A stretch of DNA of 64,000 bases, from positions 47,971,631 to 48,035,630 of the forward strand of contig OX377206.1 in the NCBI GenBank assembly GCA_947396885.1, in the 5' to 3' direction. Under the pieces are notes generated by a model, which was given only the letters and a program-made list of their open reading frames with translations, did not search any database and was not told where the DNA came from. Shown one piece after another: positions 46,395 to 56,546 of the stretch; position 1 is the first letter of the stretch, and every line of letters begins with the position of its first letter. Made by a program: the position numbers and the translations under genes. The DNA is from Heligmosomoides polygyrus polygyrus (taxonomy: Eukaryota > Nematoda > Chromadorea > Rhabditida > Heligmosomidae).

Positions 46395-47144
46395 CAGGGC
46401 TGGGTGTAATTTCTGTTTTCTGTTTTCCGATTTTCTGGCGATTTTGGACGATTTTTTAATGTTTTCTGGGAAAATGGGGCAAAACTACTGGTTCAGAAAA
46501 CAGAAAATTTCAAAATTTTTGGAATCCAAAGCGCTGGGCGCATCATCCCGCTTCGTCTCCACAGTGCGTTGCGAGGCGCGCTCCACCGCGAACACCTGAC
46601 CGAATCGATTGCTTTTTCAACGCGATCTAAGTTTTGTCCACCTCCTATTGTCACTATGTGTAAATCTCAGATGCTGAACTGAAGGTGGGTATATAGGTTC
46701 ATTTGTTTCCTCACGTTATTTATCGTTTTGTGAAGCATTTCGTGAGGTTGAAGGCTTTTGTTGGTAGCAATTTGTAATAGCATTCACTCAGGTAGTGCTA
46801 AACATTGTCAGTTCTAAAATGTTTAGACAAAACTTGAAATAAAATGAAAACGGAACTGTCAAAAATGGGCGCTAGCTAAATGTCATTTTCCTTATGAAGT
46901 AATCTGAAACGTTGATGAGTCCTCTACTTGAAAATTTTATGCCCTTAGAGTGATTTTTACGATTTATAGACCCTTATAATAATAAGCCTCCTGTGTAAGT
47001 AAGATTCAAGCAACTTATGCAACTTAAGTAACTATTTTGAATTTTTCTGTTTTCTGATTTTCCGGCGTTTTTGGCTTTTCTGTTTTCTGACGAACGCAAT
47101 TTTCTGTTTTCTGGGAAAATTTTTAAAATTTCCGCCCAGCCCTG
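46395..47144. mobile_element. hAT-type non-autonomous element B
   Basis: 750 bp. Starts CAGGGCTGGGTG and ends with the complement of CAGGGCTGGGCGGAA. Flanked by ACTAGGAT (46387-46394) and ACTAAGAT (47145-47152), an 8-bp duplication with one change. It has the same AGAAAACAG-type subterminal repeats as element A and no coding sequence. Confidence 0.85.
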
Positions 47145-47146
47145 AC

Positions 47147-49006
47147 TAAGATCCCAGAACCGAGCATGACGAGCCGCGGGACGGCGTGTGCAGGCCGTAG
47201 TCACACGTCACACACGGTGATTGACGACATCCTTTAAAAATGCGCCGGCGTACGTCAGTGTGATCCGGGTGGATAACGCCGCTAAAATGACGATTTAAAT
47301 TTCTACATGACATGTCTCATCAACCGCTGTCGATGCATTCGGCTTCGAATGCAGGTAATGGTGCCAGTGATACGGTACCGTCACCTGCGGAGTCACGAGG
47401 TAGCGCTTCGTGCTCGCTGAGGTCAGCTAGCGTAGGCGCTGACGAAAGGGGGAGGGGCCCCGGCTAAACCCATTCCGACTTTTACTTGTCTAGCGACCTA
47501 ACCCTCCCATTTAAGTTGGAAAACCCGAAAGTAAATAAAGTCTGATTTACATCTGTAATCCGCAGCCAACGCCACACGGCAACCTCCGACTCGGCTCATG
47601 CCGTCAGCTGTCATTGTTCAGCAAGAAGCCACCATTATCGAGGCGTGCATCGATCTCAATGTAGCGCCAGGGACGGTCAAGATCTATCATCGGGTGAAGA
47701 AGCAGTTTTTGGATTTTATTTCCATGTTTCGGGTCCCCTTATCAGACCTTCCTTAATTGAAGAACGTTTTTGTGGCTCACCTAGTCTATTTAGGCAAGTT
47801 AAGATCGTTGGGATGTCACATCAGTACCCTCCTTCCGCTGCCTTGGGACGACAGACGTTCTACGTTCTGAAAGGACTGCTAAGCATGGCAAATAAGTCTA
47901 CACCGTCTGCCAAACACAATTCCAAGGTTTCCAGGTTTGACGTAAACAAAACACTATGATAGCGTTTCAAGAAAACTTCGAATCAAGCCGCTGTAGGGTC
48001 TACCATGGTCCTCACCGCTTTCCGGGGCTGCTAAGGATTAACAAGCTTTGCGCGCTTCAGTTCCAACACTATTCTTATAAAGCTGAGGGCATATAGTGGA
48101 TTCTGATTGCTACGTCCAAGACTGTCAGGCTAGAGTAGGTGCTAACGTAGCCATTAAATTAGAGCTGACCCAGACCTTATTATGGCAGCCATTATGTAAA
48201 ATTACAAGCCCTCTCCTGCTCTCAGCCATTTCTTACCCACGCAGCAACAACTCATCGCCACGGGGAAAAGCATGCTAGCTGGTCGTTAGGAGTCCTTTGT
48301 GGCATTTAGGTGCTACATAGAGGCGTTCGAACTGGCATACTAGGGCGACCGTATTCTCAAGGGGCGAGCCCTTTCGGGAATTTAGTTCTACCTTCCAGAT
48401 GCGATTGGTTCGTATGTCCACTTCTACACTGTGCCGGTAGTACCTTGACGGATATGGTCGCCGACACTACAGCCTCCTCAGCTTTCCGCCGAAGCTAACG
48501 AACGCACTTGGAAAAACTAAATACCGCAGTCTCGCGTCTAACTAACGCGACCTCAAGCGACAATGAAATATGGTCCTACTCAGCTTCGTACAGGTGACTG
48601 TGACGAGGCATCCAGATTTATAGATGGCTGCTATGTGTTGGGAAATATTGACTACTAACCAATCTTTTATCTATCATTTCTATGAATGAAAATTCATCTA
48701 CCCCAAACTGGCTGCGGATGCATCTGTACTTATGATCCACGCGAAGCGCTCTATGCAGCTCCTGCAACCTTGTACTTCGAGAAAGTTACGACAGAACGTC
48801 GAGTACTACTGGTCGGTTTCACTGCGCAAGCTTCGGGTCTGATAACGGCAATATTCCATTTTTCATCCAGCAGCTAGGCTAGCATTTCCAGGTTCCAGAG
48901 CTCCGGCGCTTTTCAAAGGGTGTCGTCAATCATCGTGTGTTACGTGTGACTACGGCCTACATACGCCGTCCCGCGGCTCGTCATGCTCGGTTCTGGGATC
49001 TTACCA
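47147..49006 (+). mobile_element. Degenerate element with about 100-bp inverted ends (copy 1 of an unknown family)
   Basis: Ends 47147-47248 and 48905-49006 are complementary. Shared blocks are GATCCCAGAACCGAGCATGA and CCGTAGTCACACGT. The inside (47280-48510) is the decayed relative of 55700-56860, with the same order of blocks: ACATGTCTCATC, CCACCATTATCGAGGC, GTTTTTGTGGCTCACCTA and a 3' block with CTTTCCGCC. Stops and frameshifts are frequent. hAT element B sits right at the left end. Confidence 0.65.
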
Positions 49007-49009
49007 GGG

Positions 49010-50447
49010 AATGCCGTCAGATTCCCATGGAACTTCGGATTGAGACCTATAGCACGTGAAAGAGCTCGAGACGCTGATCACAGATATGTAGACCAAATTT
49101 GCTAAATGGATCTCCTAAGCGAGTTATGGCCGGCGGAAGCCGCGATGTCTTCCATGTGTTAGGCGAGCTCAATCAGCGTTGGGCGCAGTATTGCGCGGTA
49201 ATCAGCGGCTCGGCTATAAGCGCCGTCAGCAGCGGCGGCGGCGCAGCGGTAGAGTACTCGCTCCAAAAGATTGGGTTCATTGGTTCGGCTCCCGCCGTTC
49301 ACGGCTTTTTTGCATTTTGTGACCTATCGTCGACGAGGACCTATAATCTCATTTTTAGCACATTTTTGAGCGCACGGCATATGGCGACTTGCATTTACGT
49401 TTACATTTACGTTTTTGCATTTTCCGACTCCACCGACACGACTTCGGTCGAATTTTTTTTTGCTGAAGCTTCGTCTAGGGGGTTATTTGGGGGTGCTGAT
49501 CACGAATCTATCATCCGTTTTTCACGATTCAGTTGGAGACCAGCCATACCTTTAACAAGGGTGGTCCAAGCAGAGTCACCGATTTCGCTGGGCACTAGTT
49601 AGAAGTTCCGACTCCACCGACACGACTTCGGCCGATCAGTTGTAGCAACCGTCTCCGACCTCCGACCGAATCGTGAAAAACAGATGTCAGATCCGTGATT
49701 AGCACCCCAGGCAACCCCTCTGACGAAGTTTCAGCGAAATCGGTGACTCTGCCTGACCACCCTTGTTAAGGGTATGGGTGGTCTCCGACTGAACCGTGAA
49801 AAACGGATGTCAGATTCGTGATCAGCACTCCAAATAACCCCCTAGACGAAGTTTCAGCAAAAAAATTTTTTCGACCGAAGTCGTGTCGGTGGAGTCGGAA
49901 CTTTTAACTAGTGCCTTTACTTTTAATTTATTGTTTATTAAGTTTTGTTGATTTTTTTACTTTTTATTTTGTTTTGATTTGAATTTCTGACTTGCTTCAC
50001 GTCATGAATAAAACATTCTACCTGAAACACGTTTCCGTCTTCAAATAGACGTAAATGCAAGTCGCCATTAGCCGTTCGCTCAAAAATGTGCTAAAAAATG
50101 AGCTTATAGGGCCTCGAAGATAGGTCACAAAATGCAAAAGAAACCGTCAACGGCGGGAGCCGAACCAATGAACCCAATCTTTTGGAGCGAGCACTCTACC
50201 GCTGGGCCGCCGCCGCTGCTGATGGCGCTGATAGCCGAGCCGCTGATTACCGCGCAATACTGCGCCCAACGCTGATTGAGCTCGCCTAACACATGGAAGA
50301 CATCGCGGCTTCCGCCGGCTATAACTCGCTTAGGAGATCCATTTAGCAAATTTGGTCTATATATCTGTGATCAACATCTCGAGCTCTTTCACGTGATATT
50401 GTTCTTAATCCGAAGTTCCATGGGAAGCTGACGGCATTCCCTGGTTG
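49010..50447. mobile_element. Large foldback element 2
   Basis: Arms of about 650 bp meet near 49650. The left arm begins CCAGGGAATGCCGTCAG (49014) and the right arm ends with its complement (50447). Each arm has the same outer part, including a tRNA-like promoter. The inner part (49425-49915) is built from the same TTCCGACTCCACCGACACGA module as foldback element 1. An 80-codon frame appears once per arm (49099 plus, 50349 minus) and is a by-product of the symmetry. Confidence 0.88.
49241..49318 (+). repeat. tRNA-like promoter in foldback element 2
   Basis: GCGCAGCGGTAGAGTACTCG (box A region), GGTTCGGCTCC box B at 49282-49292, then TTTTTTGCATTTTG. The mirror copy is at about 50130-50212. Confidence 0.6.
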
Positions 50448-51400
50448 GTGGTGATCCCCATCCACACATAGAGCAACTTTACGCCGAAGTTTCATCTGAA
50501 ATAGAATGAGCATTGAAATTTTGTTTAACTTTGTAATTCGAACTCAACGTTTGAGCCTGAGTTTATTTCCCCTCAACTCCAGCGACAGCGGAAGGGGATA
50601 TCTACAGTGTTCAAACTTGATGTCTGCAGCAGTAACTCGCACAACCGCGGCGGACTCCAACGCACCAGCAACAGTCTGTGTCAGGGGTGCACATTTAACA
50701 GTTAACGATTTAACGAATTAACGGCATTTTCGCTAAAATATAGCTTAACAATTTCGCGGAAATTATCGATTACAAGAGAAAACGGCCGAACCGCGCCGCG
50801 TCTGTTTCGGTCCGAAAAAAATGCCTAGGGAGAAAACTAGGGAGAAAATATCCGCAACCACTGAGCGCTTGTTGACAGCGCGATCGAACCCGTTCAACAA
50901 AACACACGGGAGTCACATTAACAAGGATACGGTACTTTCTCATTTCGGAATGGACAGGGCCTGTGAAGGGCATGGCAACTGGAACCGTGATCTCATCCGC
51001 ATATTCAAAAAGAGCAATGTGGCCATTTTCTATCACTTAAACTTCACGAAATATCGTACGAACCCACATCAGCAACACTCAGCCCTTCTGAAAAAAGGTG
51101 TACGTTTATTGCTATATTTGCACTTGATCGCATGATTGTGGGCAGTGATACGAATACACTTTGAAGAAGAACAACAACAACAACCTCTCTGCGGCCAGCT
51201 ACCGTTCTGTCTTCTGTTACGGTGGAATTCAAGGACTGCTCACATCCCTTGTGGCTGGGGACACTGCTGTACGTTCGAAGCCACCAGCACAGGTCTATTT
51301 CTTTGATTGTGTTATCTGCACTGCTGTTCTCCGGTCAACGTAGCCATCTGTTGGTCGGCAAAAGTTGCCGGAGTAGCAGCACTTCTGTTTCCCGCACCGT
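50448..51400. other. Upstream region of the CR1-like LINE
   Basis: The LINE 5' UTR probably begins somewhere after about 51130, where an AAC-rich run (51168-51183) and non-repetitive sequence lead into ORF1. I cannot fix the 5' end. A 105-codon plus frame (50821-51135) has no recognised domain. Confidence 0.4.
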
Positions 51401-51448
51401 CACTGTTTGCTTGTTCCCACATACACGGGCGGTGTGATCAGTTCTGAT

Positions 51449-52306
51449 ATGGATACTCCCCGGTCCGTTCCTTTCATTCAGAGGACCAAACGCGCCAGGC
51501 CAAACCCAGAGCCGTCTCCGGATCAATCGACTCAATCGATCGACGATCACCAGCTGGCCAGCGCCATCGATAGTCTGCGGAAGGACAACACCACTCCTGC
51601 TCACTTGAAGACCATCCTCGAGCACCTCGTCCTGAAGTTTATCGAGAAGGATCGTGAGCTCACTGCTTTGAAGACAGCCAACGACGAGCTTATCTCTGAG
51701 AACTCTCGTTTGAAAAATGAGGTGTCTTCGCTTAAGAGCAAACTTTCAAGTTCTAATGATCAGTCTGTTGTCACCAACCATGATGCTCGCATTCCTCACA
51801 ACTGTTCCTTCGAAGAGCATGAAAGACTCAGGTCCGTTGTGGTGGCTGGGGTTGGTGAGTCTCGTGATCCGAACCCTATGGCCCGCGTCTCCTATGATCT
51901 AGATTGTGTTAAGAATCTGCTTCAGTATTTAAACGTTGATTGTATGCCAATAACAATCTATAGGCTAGGCCGGCCAATGAATGATAGGAATCGTCTAATT
52001 AAAGTTGTATTGCCGTCACGTTTTTTCCAGAGCCTCGTGCTTCGTAATGCTCCCAAGCTACGGTTTTACTCTGTTAAGGGGATCTGGATTCGACCTTCTC
52101 TTACCAAAGAGCAAAGGCAACAAATAGTTGCGGGTCGTAACAGGTCTCCCAGCATTGTGCAGAGGAACCCAGTCGATGCCATTGCTGTGTCTACGTCTCC
52201 TAATGCTCAGTCGTTCACTCCTGCACCAACTCATGCAAGTGTTCTGCTTGAGTCCCAGTCCCTCCCAAGTAATTCGGCTGTTACCGTACCTACGGGAAAC
52301 GTGTAG
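51449..52306 (+). CDS. CR1-like ORF1 protein (RNA-binding, coiled coil)
   Basis: I chose the ATG at 51449 (MDTPRSVPF), the first in frame. The frame is open further upstream without an ATG. The 285-residue product has a basic, proline-rich N-terminus, a coiled-coil segment (about residues 65-115, including LTALKTANDELISENSRLKN), and a conserved globular part with ITIYRLGRPM and LIKVVLPSRFFQSL that resembles the RRM-like region of LINE ORF1 proteins. A Ser/Thr/Pro-rich tail ends GNV-stop. No zinc knuckle. By family knowledge it would bind and chaperone LINE RNA in ribonucleoprotein particles. Confidence 0.85.
   Translation: MDTPRSVPFIQRTKRARPNPEPSPDQSTQSIDDHQLASAIDSLRKDNTTPAHLKTILEHLVLKFIEKDRELTALKTANDELISENSRLKNEVSSLKSKLSSSNDQSVVTNHDARIPHNCSFEEHERLRSVVVAGVGESRDPNPMARVSYDLDCVKNLLQYLNVDCMPITIYRLGRPMNDRNRLIKVVLPSRFFQSLVLRNAPKLRFYSVKGIWIRPSLTKEQRQQIVAGRNRSPSIVQRNPVDAIAVSTSPNAQSFTPAPTHASVLLESQSLPSNSAVTVPTGNV
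52294..52306 (+). promoter_or_regulatory. Candidate -1 ribosomal frameshift site
   Basis: GGGAAAC (52294-52300) lies in zero-frame phase as G GGA AAC, followed by GTG and the ORF1 stop TAG (52304-52306). The -1 frame opens at 52273, after a TAA at 52270-52272, and continues unbroken through ORF2 to 55134. No ATG occurs in the ORF2 frame between 52273 and the first endonuclease motif. The identical heptamer is found at the same junction in the decayed copy (12335-12341). Confidence 0.7.
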
Positions 52307-55134
52307 GACATCCGCGGATAAGCTCCTGTTCTCCCTCTATATCTTGTACCGTAACCAACATCCGATCTATCTTTAAAAACCGGAATGAGTTGCTTGATAT
52401 CCTTTTAAACCAAAACACTGATATAGTGGCTCTTTCTGAAACATGGCTTAACTCTGGAGCTGACCTGTGTACACTTCTTGGTGACTTAAGTGCTCACTTT
52501 GAGGTTCTCCGATGTGATCGTCAGCGTAGGCAAGGTGGTGGGGTGGCCTTACTGATAAGGAGGCTTTACTCTCCCCTTCTCGTTTTCAAGGAGTCCGTTC
52601 CTCTTGCTTATGAGTTACTTTGTGCTGATGTTGGAATTGGCATTGACTCTGTGAGGTTAGTAGTTGTCTATCGAGCGCCAAGCTGTACTTCCAGTGCTAC
52701 TGAACAGATGTCCAAAGCAATTAGTGATCTACTCTCATGCAATTCACCTTGCGTAGTTACAGGTGATTTTAATTTTCCTGACATTCAATGGGATAGGAAT
52801 GTTGTTCCCACTAGCCCTCCTGCCAGAGTCTTTTTGAACATGTGCAGTGCGCTGTCCCTATCACAGTATGTCAATGCTGCAACGCGTGGTAATCACATAC
52901 TTGATCTTGTGTTATCTAACAGTAAGTCTCTTGTCAGGAACTTAAGAATATGTCCGCCATTGGGTTCAAGTGATCACTTCACATTGCAATTTGCCTTGAA
53001 CTTCCCTAAACGGGAGCAAGTATTCAATTACAGAAGAAATTTTAAGGCAGCCAGGCTTGACCTAATATTGAGGCATCTAGCTGACGTTGACTGGTACGGC
53101 TCTTTTAATACGGTGTCATCGGTAGAGGAGAAGTATGAGTTATTCATCGCGATTTTGCATCATTGCATTGATATGTTCGTACCTATTCGAAGAACACCTG
53201 GGAGAATGTCTAAGCTTCCTTCGAATTTAGAAGCGCTTTCTCGTCAACGTCTGGAAGCTTGGCTTAATGCCAGAGATAACAATGATCCTCACGCTTTGAC
53301 AAAGTTCCAAGTGCTTAATGAAAGGTATTCTCGTAGGTTGAGGAAATTCCACTCATATGTTGAGAGGAGAGTAATTGAGTCCGGGAACAAATCAATGTTT
53401 TACAAGTTATTGAATTCAAGGTTACGTGAAAGGAGTAGTATTGGAGCGTTAATTTCCCATGATGGTACAGTTGTCAGAGCTGATAAGGATAAGGCAGAAC
53501 TTCTTGCGGACACCTTTGAAGGATCCTTTACTGATCGTTCTTTTCTGGGGTCCTTGCATCATTTTGATGCTGCTCCTTGTTTCCCTCTGATGAAGGATTC
53601 TGCCTGGTTTCACAGGGATGAAATCCTTAAAATGATATCAAAGTGGCCTCGTTCCTACTCGAACACACCGGATGATATTCCACTCGTTTTTATCAAAAGT
53701 GTTGCTCATATCATTGCTGGTCCTCTTGAGCATCTTTTCAATTTGATTTTCATGAGGGCTGAAGTACCTGGCAGATGGAGACACTCTTTTGTTACGCCAG
53801 TTCCCAAAAAACCCCCTCTTACTGCACCTTCTAATTTTAGGCCGGTCAGCATCACCTCTCTGTTTGCACGCATCTTTGAAAAAATACTGAAAAAACGTAT
53901 TGTTGTGCATCTGGAAGATCATGGAATCATATCCGCGAAGCAACACGGGTTTCAAAAGCACAAGTCAACAGTGACTGCAGTGCTGGAGAACCTAAATAAG
54001 TGGACCTCTGCTTTGGATCAAGGGAAACATGTTGATGTCATTTACTTCGATTTCTCTAAGGCTTTTGATAGAGTACCGCACTCCTTGCTCATTAGAAAAC
54101 TTGTTATGGTTGGGCTCCACCCACGAATTGTTGCTTGGGTTGCTGCTTTCCTGGAAGATCGTACGTTTTCAGTACGAGTTGGTAGGTCGTACTCTAACCC
54201 TAGAACTGCCTACAGTGGAGTTCCGCAAGGCGGGGTTCTATCCCCTATCCTGTTTAACATATATACTCACGAGCTTGCTCAGTTATTAAGTGGCAACGGA
54301 GTGGAATTTAGTGCATTTGCGGACGACATTAAAGTCTTTCGGACCATTGACTCAGCGAATGATTCTGCAGCATTGCAAAATTCAATTGATGCTTTGCACT
54401 CGTGGTCACTTGAATGGCAATTGCCTCTCTCCAAGGAGAAAACGAAGGTGCTTCACCTAGGTAATGGGAACCCTAATCGTTCCTATTACATTGCTGGATC
54501 CCCTATTGATAGCGTGGACGAGATCACGGACTTAGGTTTCGTGATTACCAGGAGTCTCAGCTTTGACAAACACTGTGAGGTGATTGCGAACAAAGGAATG
54601 GCACTGGTTTCCAAGCTGTTCAGGGCACTCTCAACGCGTAATTCTAAGGTTTTGCTCTGGGCTTATAAGACCTATGTCAGACCAATATTGGAATACGGCA
54701 CTCAAGTGTTCTCACCGTTTAAACGTAAGAGCATTGACCTATTGGAAAAGGTACAGAACAGCTTCACTAGGAAGTTGATGATTAGAATGCTTGGGTTCAT
54801 TTATGACCAAATTCCTCCTAGTGCCGAAAGGAATCAAAACTTCGGACTTCACAAGTTGTCTTCTCGAAGGAAGGCTAATGACTTGCTATTACTTCACAAA
54901 ATTATGTTTGGAAAGTGTGGCATCAAGCCGGCGGAGTTCCTACCGGTGAGGGCTACCTCAGTCACCAGGAGTGGGCCCATCAAGCTCCAGGTTAAGACGG
55001 CTAAGCTCAATTGTAGGCGGTACTTCTTCGTTAACAGGACAATCGGGCCTTTTGAGAAACTACTAAAAATTGACCACGGCGGGTTACGCTACACTACTTT
55101 CAAAAAACTGGTTTATAAGGAGCTTAGTCCCTGA
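52301..55134 (+). CDS. CR1-like ORF2: AP endonuclease and reverse transcriptase, intact
   Basis: Target-primed retrotransposition enzyme. Counting from the TTG at 52390 as residue 1, the endonuclease shows LSETWL (residue 15), TGDFNFPD (124) and GSSDHF (192), which hold the catalytic Glu, Asp, Asn and His. The RT shows NFRPVSITSLFARIFEKIL (482), IYFDFSKAFDRV (551), SGVPQGGVLSPILFNIY (609) and FADDIKVF (643). The thumb region carries YKTYVRPILEYG. The 914-codon frame ends at 55134 with no frameshift. Sequence upstream of the TTG (TVTNIRSIFKNRNE) belongs to the conserved start of such ORF2 proteins, so translation must begin before it. Since no ATG is there, entry by -1 frameshift from ORF1 is the simplest explanation. 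Confidence 0.9.
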
Positions 55135-55258
55135 GGTCATGCATTTTCCCATTCTCTTTCAGTTCTATAGCTATCCTCAGTTCTCTTCTTTTGTTATTCT
55201 ATCTCACGATGTTGTTGTTATGTGTTGTGTTGGATCCTACTCTAGTGTTGTTTCTGCG

Positions 55259-55297
55259 CATAAGTGTCACTTATGTAATAAACATACATACATACAA
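55259..55297 (+). repeat. 3' palindrome and CATA tail of the intact CR1-like LINE
   Basis: CATAAGTGTCACTTATG (55259-55275) is a perfect palindrome with 7-bp arms and a 3-base loop. AATAAA and CATA units follow. Confidence 0.85.
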
Positions 55298-55389
55298 TGA
55301 TGTTTCCGTCCACATATGTATGTAGTGGCTGCCGATGCATGGTAAGGAACGCTTCAGGTCACCCGCACCTACCGTAGCCTACCGTACTC

Positions 55390-55505
55390 CAGCGTAAAAA
55401 GAAAAACGGATGCCCGATTCGTGATCAACACCCCAAAACCCCCTGGACGAAGTTTGGGCGAAAATTTTTTCGGCCTTTCCTCGACCTCTGGAGTCGTGAA
55501 AGTGC
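55390..55505 (-). repeat. Solitary copy of the foldback inner module
   Basis: AAAAACGGATGCCCGATTCG, CGAAGTTTGGGCGAAAATTT and CTCTGGAGTCG follow the order of the module at 41000-41100 and 49680-49890. A second solitary copy is at 22745-22855. Confidence 0.7.
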
Positions 55506-56013
55506 AATAGTACCGAGGTTTCCCTTAGTACAGAATTTTCCTCTTGAGTTGGATTGAAAACCTTGCTTTGTTTCTTTTCTTCTTCAGGTATTTCCACATA
55601 ACCGCATAAAGGATTTAATTATGAGAATACATGGTTGGTTGCTATATAAAAGGTTCTACAAAAAAACTTTGAAATGATGCCGTTCTAAGCATTTCAGTTG
55701 CCATCAAATGAAATTATGATTTGAATTTCTACATGTCTCATCGACAACGGTCAATGCATTCGACCCCGAATGCAGGTACTGGTACCAGCGATACGATACA
55801 TGCACCTGCGGAGACACGAGGCACCGTCTCGAGCTCGCTGAGGTCAGCAAGCGCCAGCGCTAAGGAAGGAAGGAGGGCCCTGCTAAACCCATTCCCGCTT
55901 TTTCTCGTCTAGCGACCCCACCCGCCCTCCCATTTGAATTGGAAAAAGCTGAAAGCATATGAAATCCATTTACAGCTGTGATCCGCGGCCTACGGCATAC
56001 AGCAGCGGTCGAC

Positions 56014-56475
56014 ATGGCTCACATGGTGTCAGCAGTGGGTCTTCACCAAGTAGCCACCATTATCGAGGCTTGTATCGATCTCACCGTAACGCCAGGGACG
56101 CTCAAGACCTGCCGGAGAGTGAAGACCCAGTTTCTGGATTTTATTTCCAAGTCTCGTGTTCCCATATCAGGCCTTCCTAAATTGAGGAACGTTTTTATGG
56201 CTCACCTAATCTATCTAGGCAAGGTTAGATCTCTAGGATGCCACATCAGCGCCCTCACATACTTCTTCGGTCCGCTGCCTTCGGACGATGCAGACGTTTT
56301 GAAAGCACTGCTTAGGATGGGCATTAAGACTTCACCACCTGCCATGCATCATCCCAAGGCTTCAAAGTCCTCTGCTGCCACAGTCTTTTCTTTTCAGTTC
56401 GCACAACGGAAGCAAGCCAATGAAGATTTTGCCCTCGGGTTATTAGAGGAGCTACCCGGGGAATGGGAGCAGTAA
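56014..56475 (+). pseudogene. Frame resembling a tyrosine-recombinase N-terminal (SAM-like) domain
   Basis: The first in-frame ATG is at 56014. The protein reads VATIIEACIDLTVTPGTLKT, then FLDFISKSRVPISGLP, then a helix pair (VFMAHLIYLGKVRSLGCHIS), then DADVLKALLRMGIKTSPP. The pattern of helices (a TxxTY-like start, F-x-x-x-L-x-x-x-G-R-S middle and a VxxLLKGIxR-like end) is that of the core-binding domain of phage-type or DIRS recombinases. The catalytic domain is not found, and the frame runs into a hairpin at 56356 and stops. The assignment is tentative. Confidence 0.35.
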
Positions 56476-56546
56476 AATCTCCATTGGCTTACTTCCGTTG
56501 CGGGAACTGAAAAGAAAGGACTGTGGCAGCAGAGGACCTTGAAGGA
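56356..56546. repeat. Long hairpin, about 68-bp arms
   Basis: Arms 56356-56425 and 56479-56546 are complementary with few mismatches. One shared block is CCTCTGCTGCCACAGTC. The arms interrupt the recombinase-like frame and are absent from copy 1 at 47-48 kb. Confidence 0.85.

Larger units (their letters stand above)
51150..55299 (+). mobile_element. CR1-like LINE with both ORFs intact
   Basis: ORF1 (285 codons), a junction with a -1 frameshift heptamer, an uninterrupted ORF2 of more than 900 codons, a 3' palindrome, an AATAAA-like signal and a CATA-repeat tail. All catalytic motifs of the endonuclease and RT are present. The 5' boundary is uncertain. It is the best candidate in the window for a recently active element, and two decayed relatives are at 11248-15291 and 39470-39900. 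Confidence 0.88.

Noticed and set aside
49099..49602. A 167-codon plus-strand frame
   Set aside because: Its N-terminal half is mirrored at 50349-50125 because of the palindrome; it spans a tRNA-like promoter and a repeat module, so it is not a gene.
50821..51135. A 105-codon frame upstream of the LINE
   Set aside because: No domain, no similarity to LINE ORF1, and uncertain start; left unannotated.
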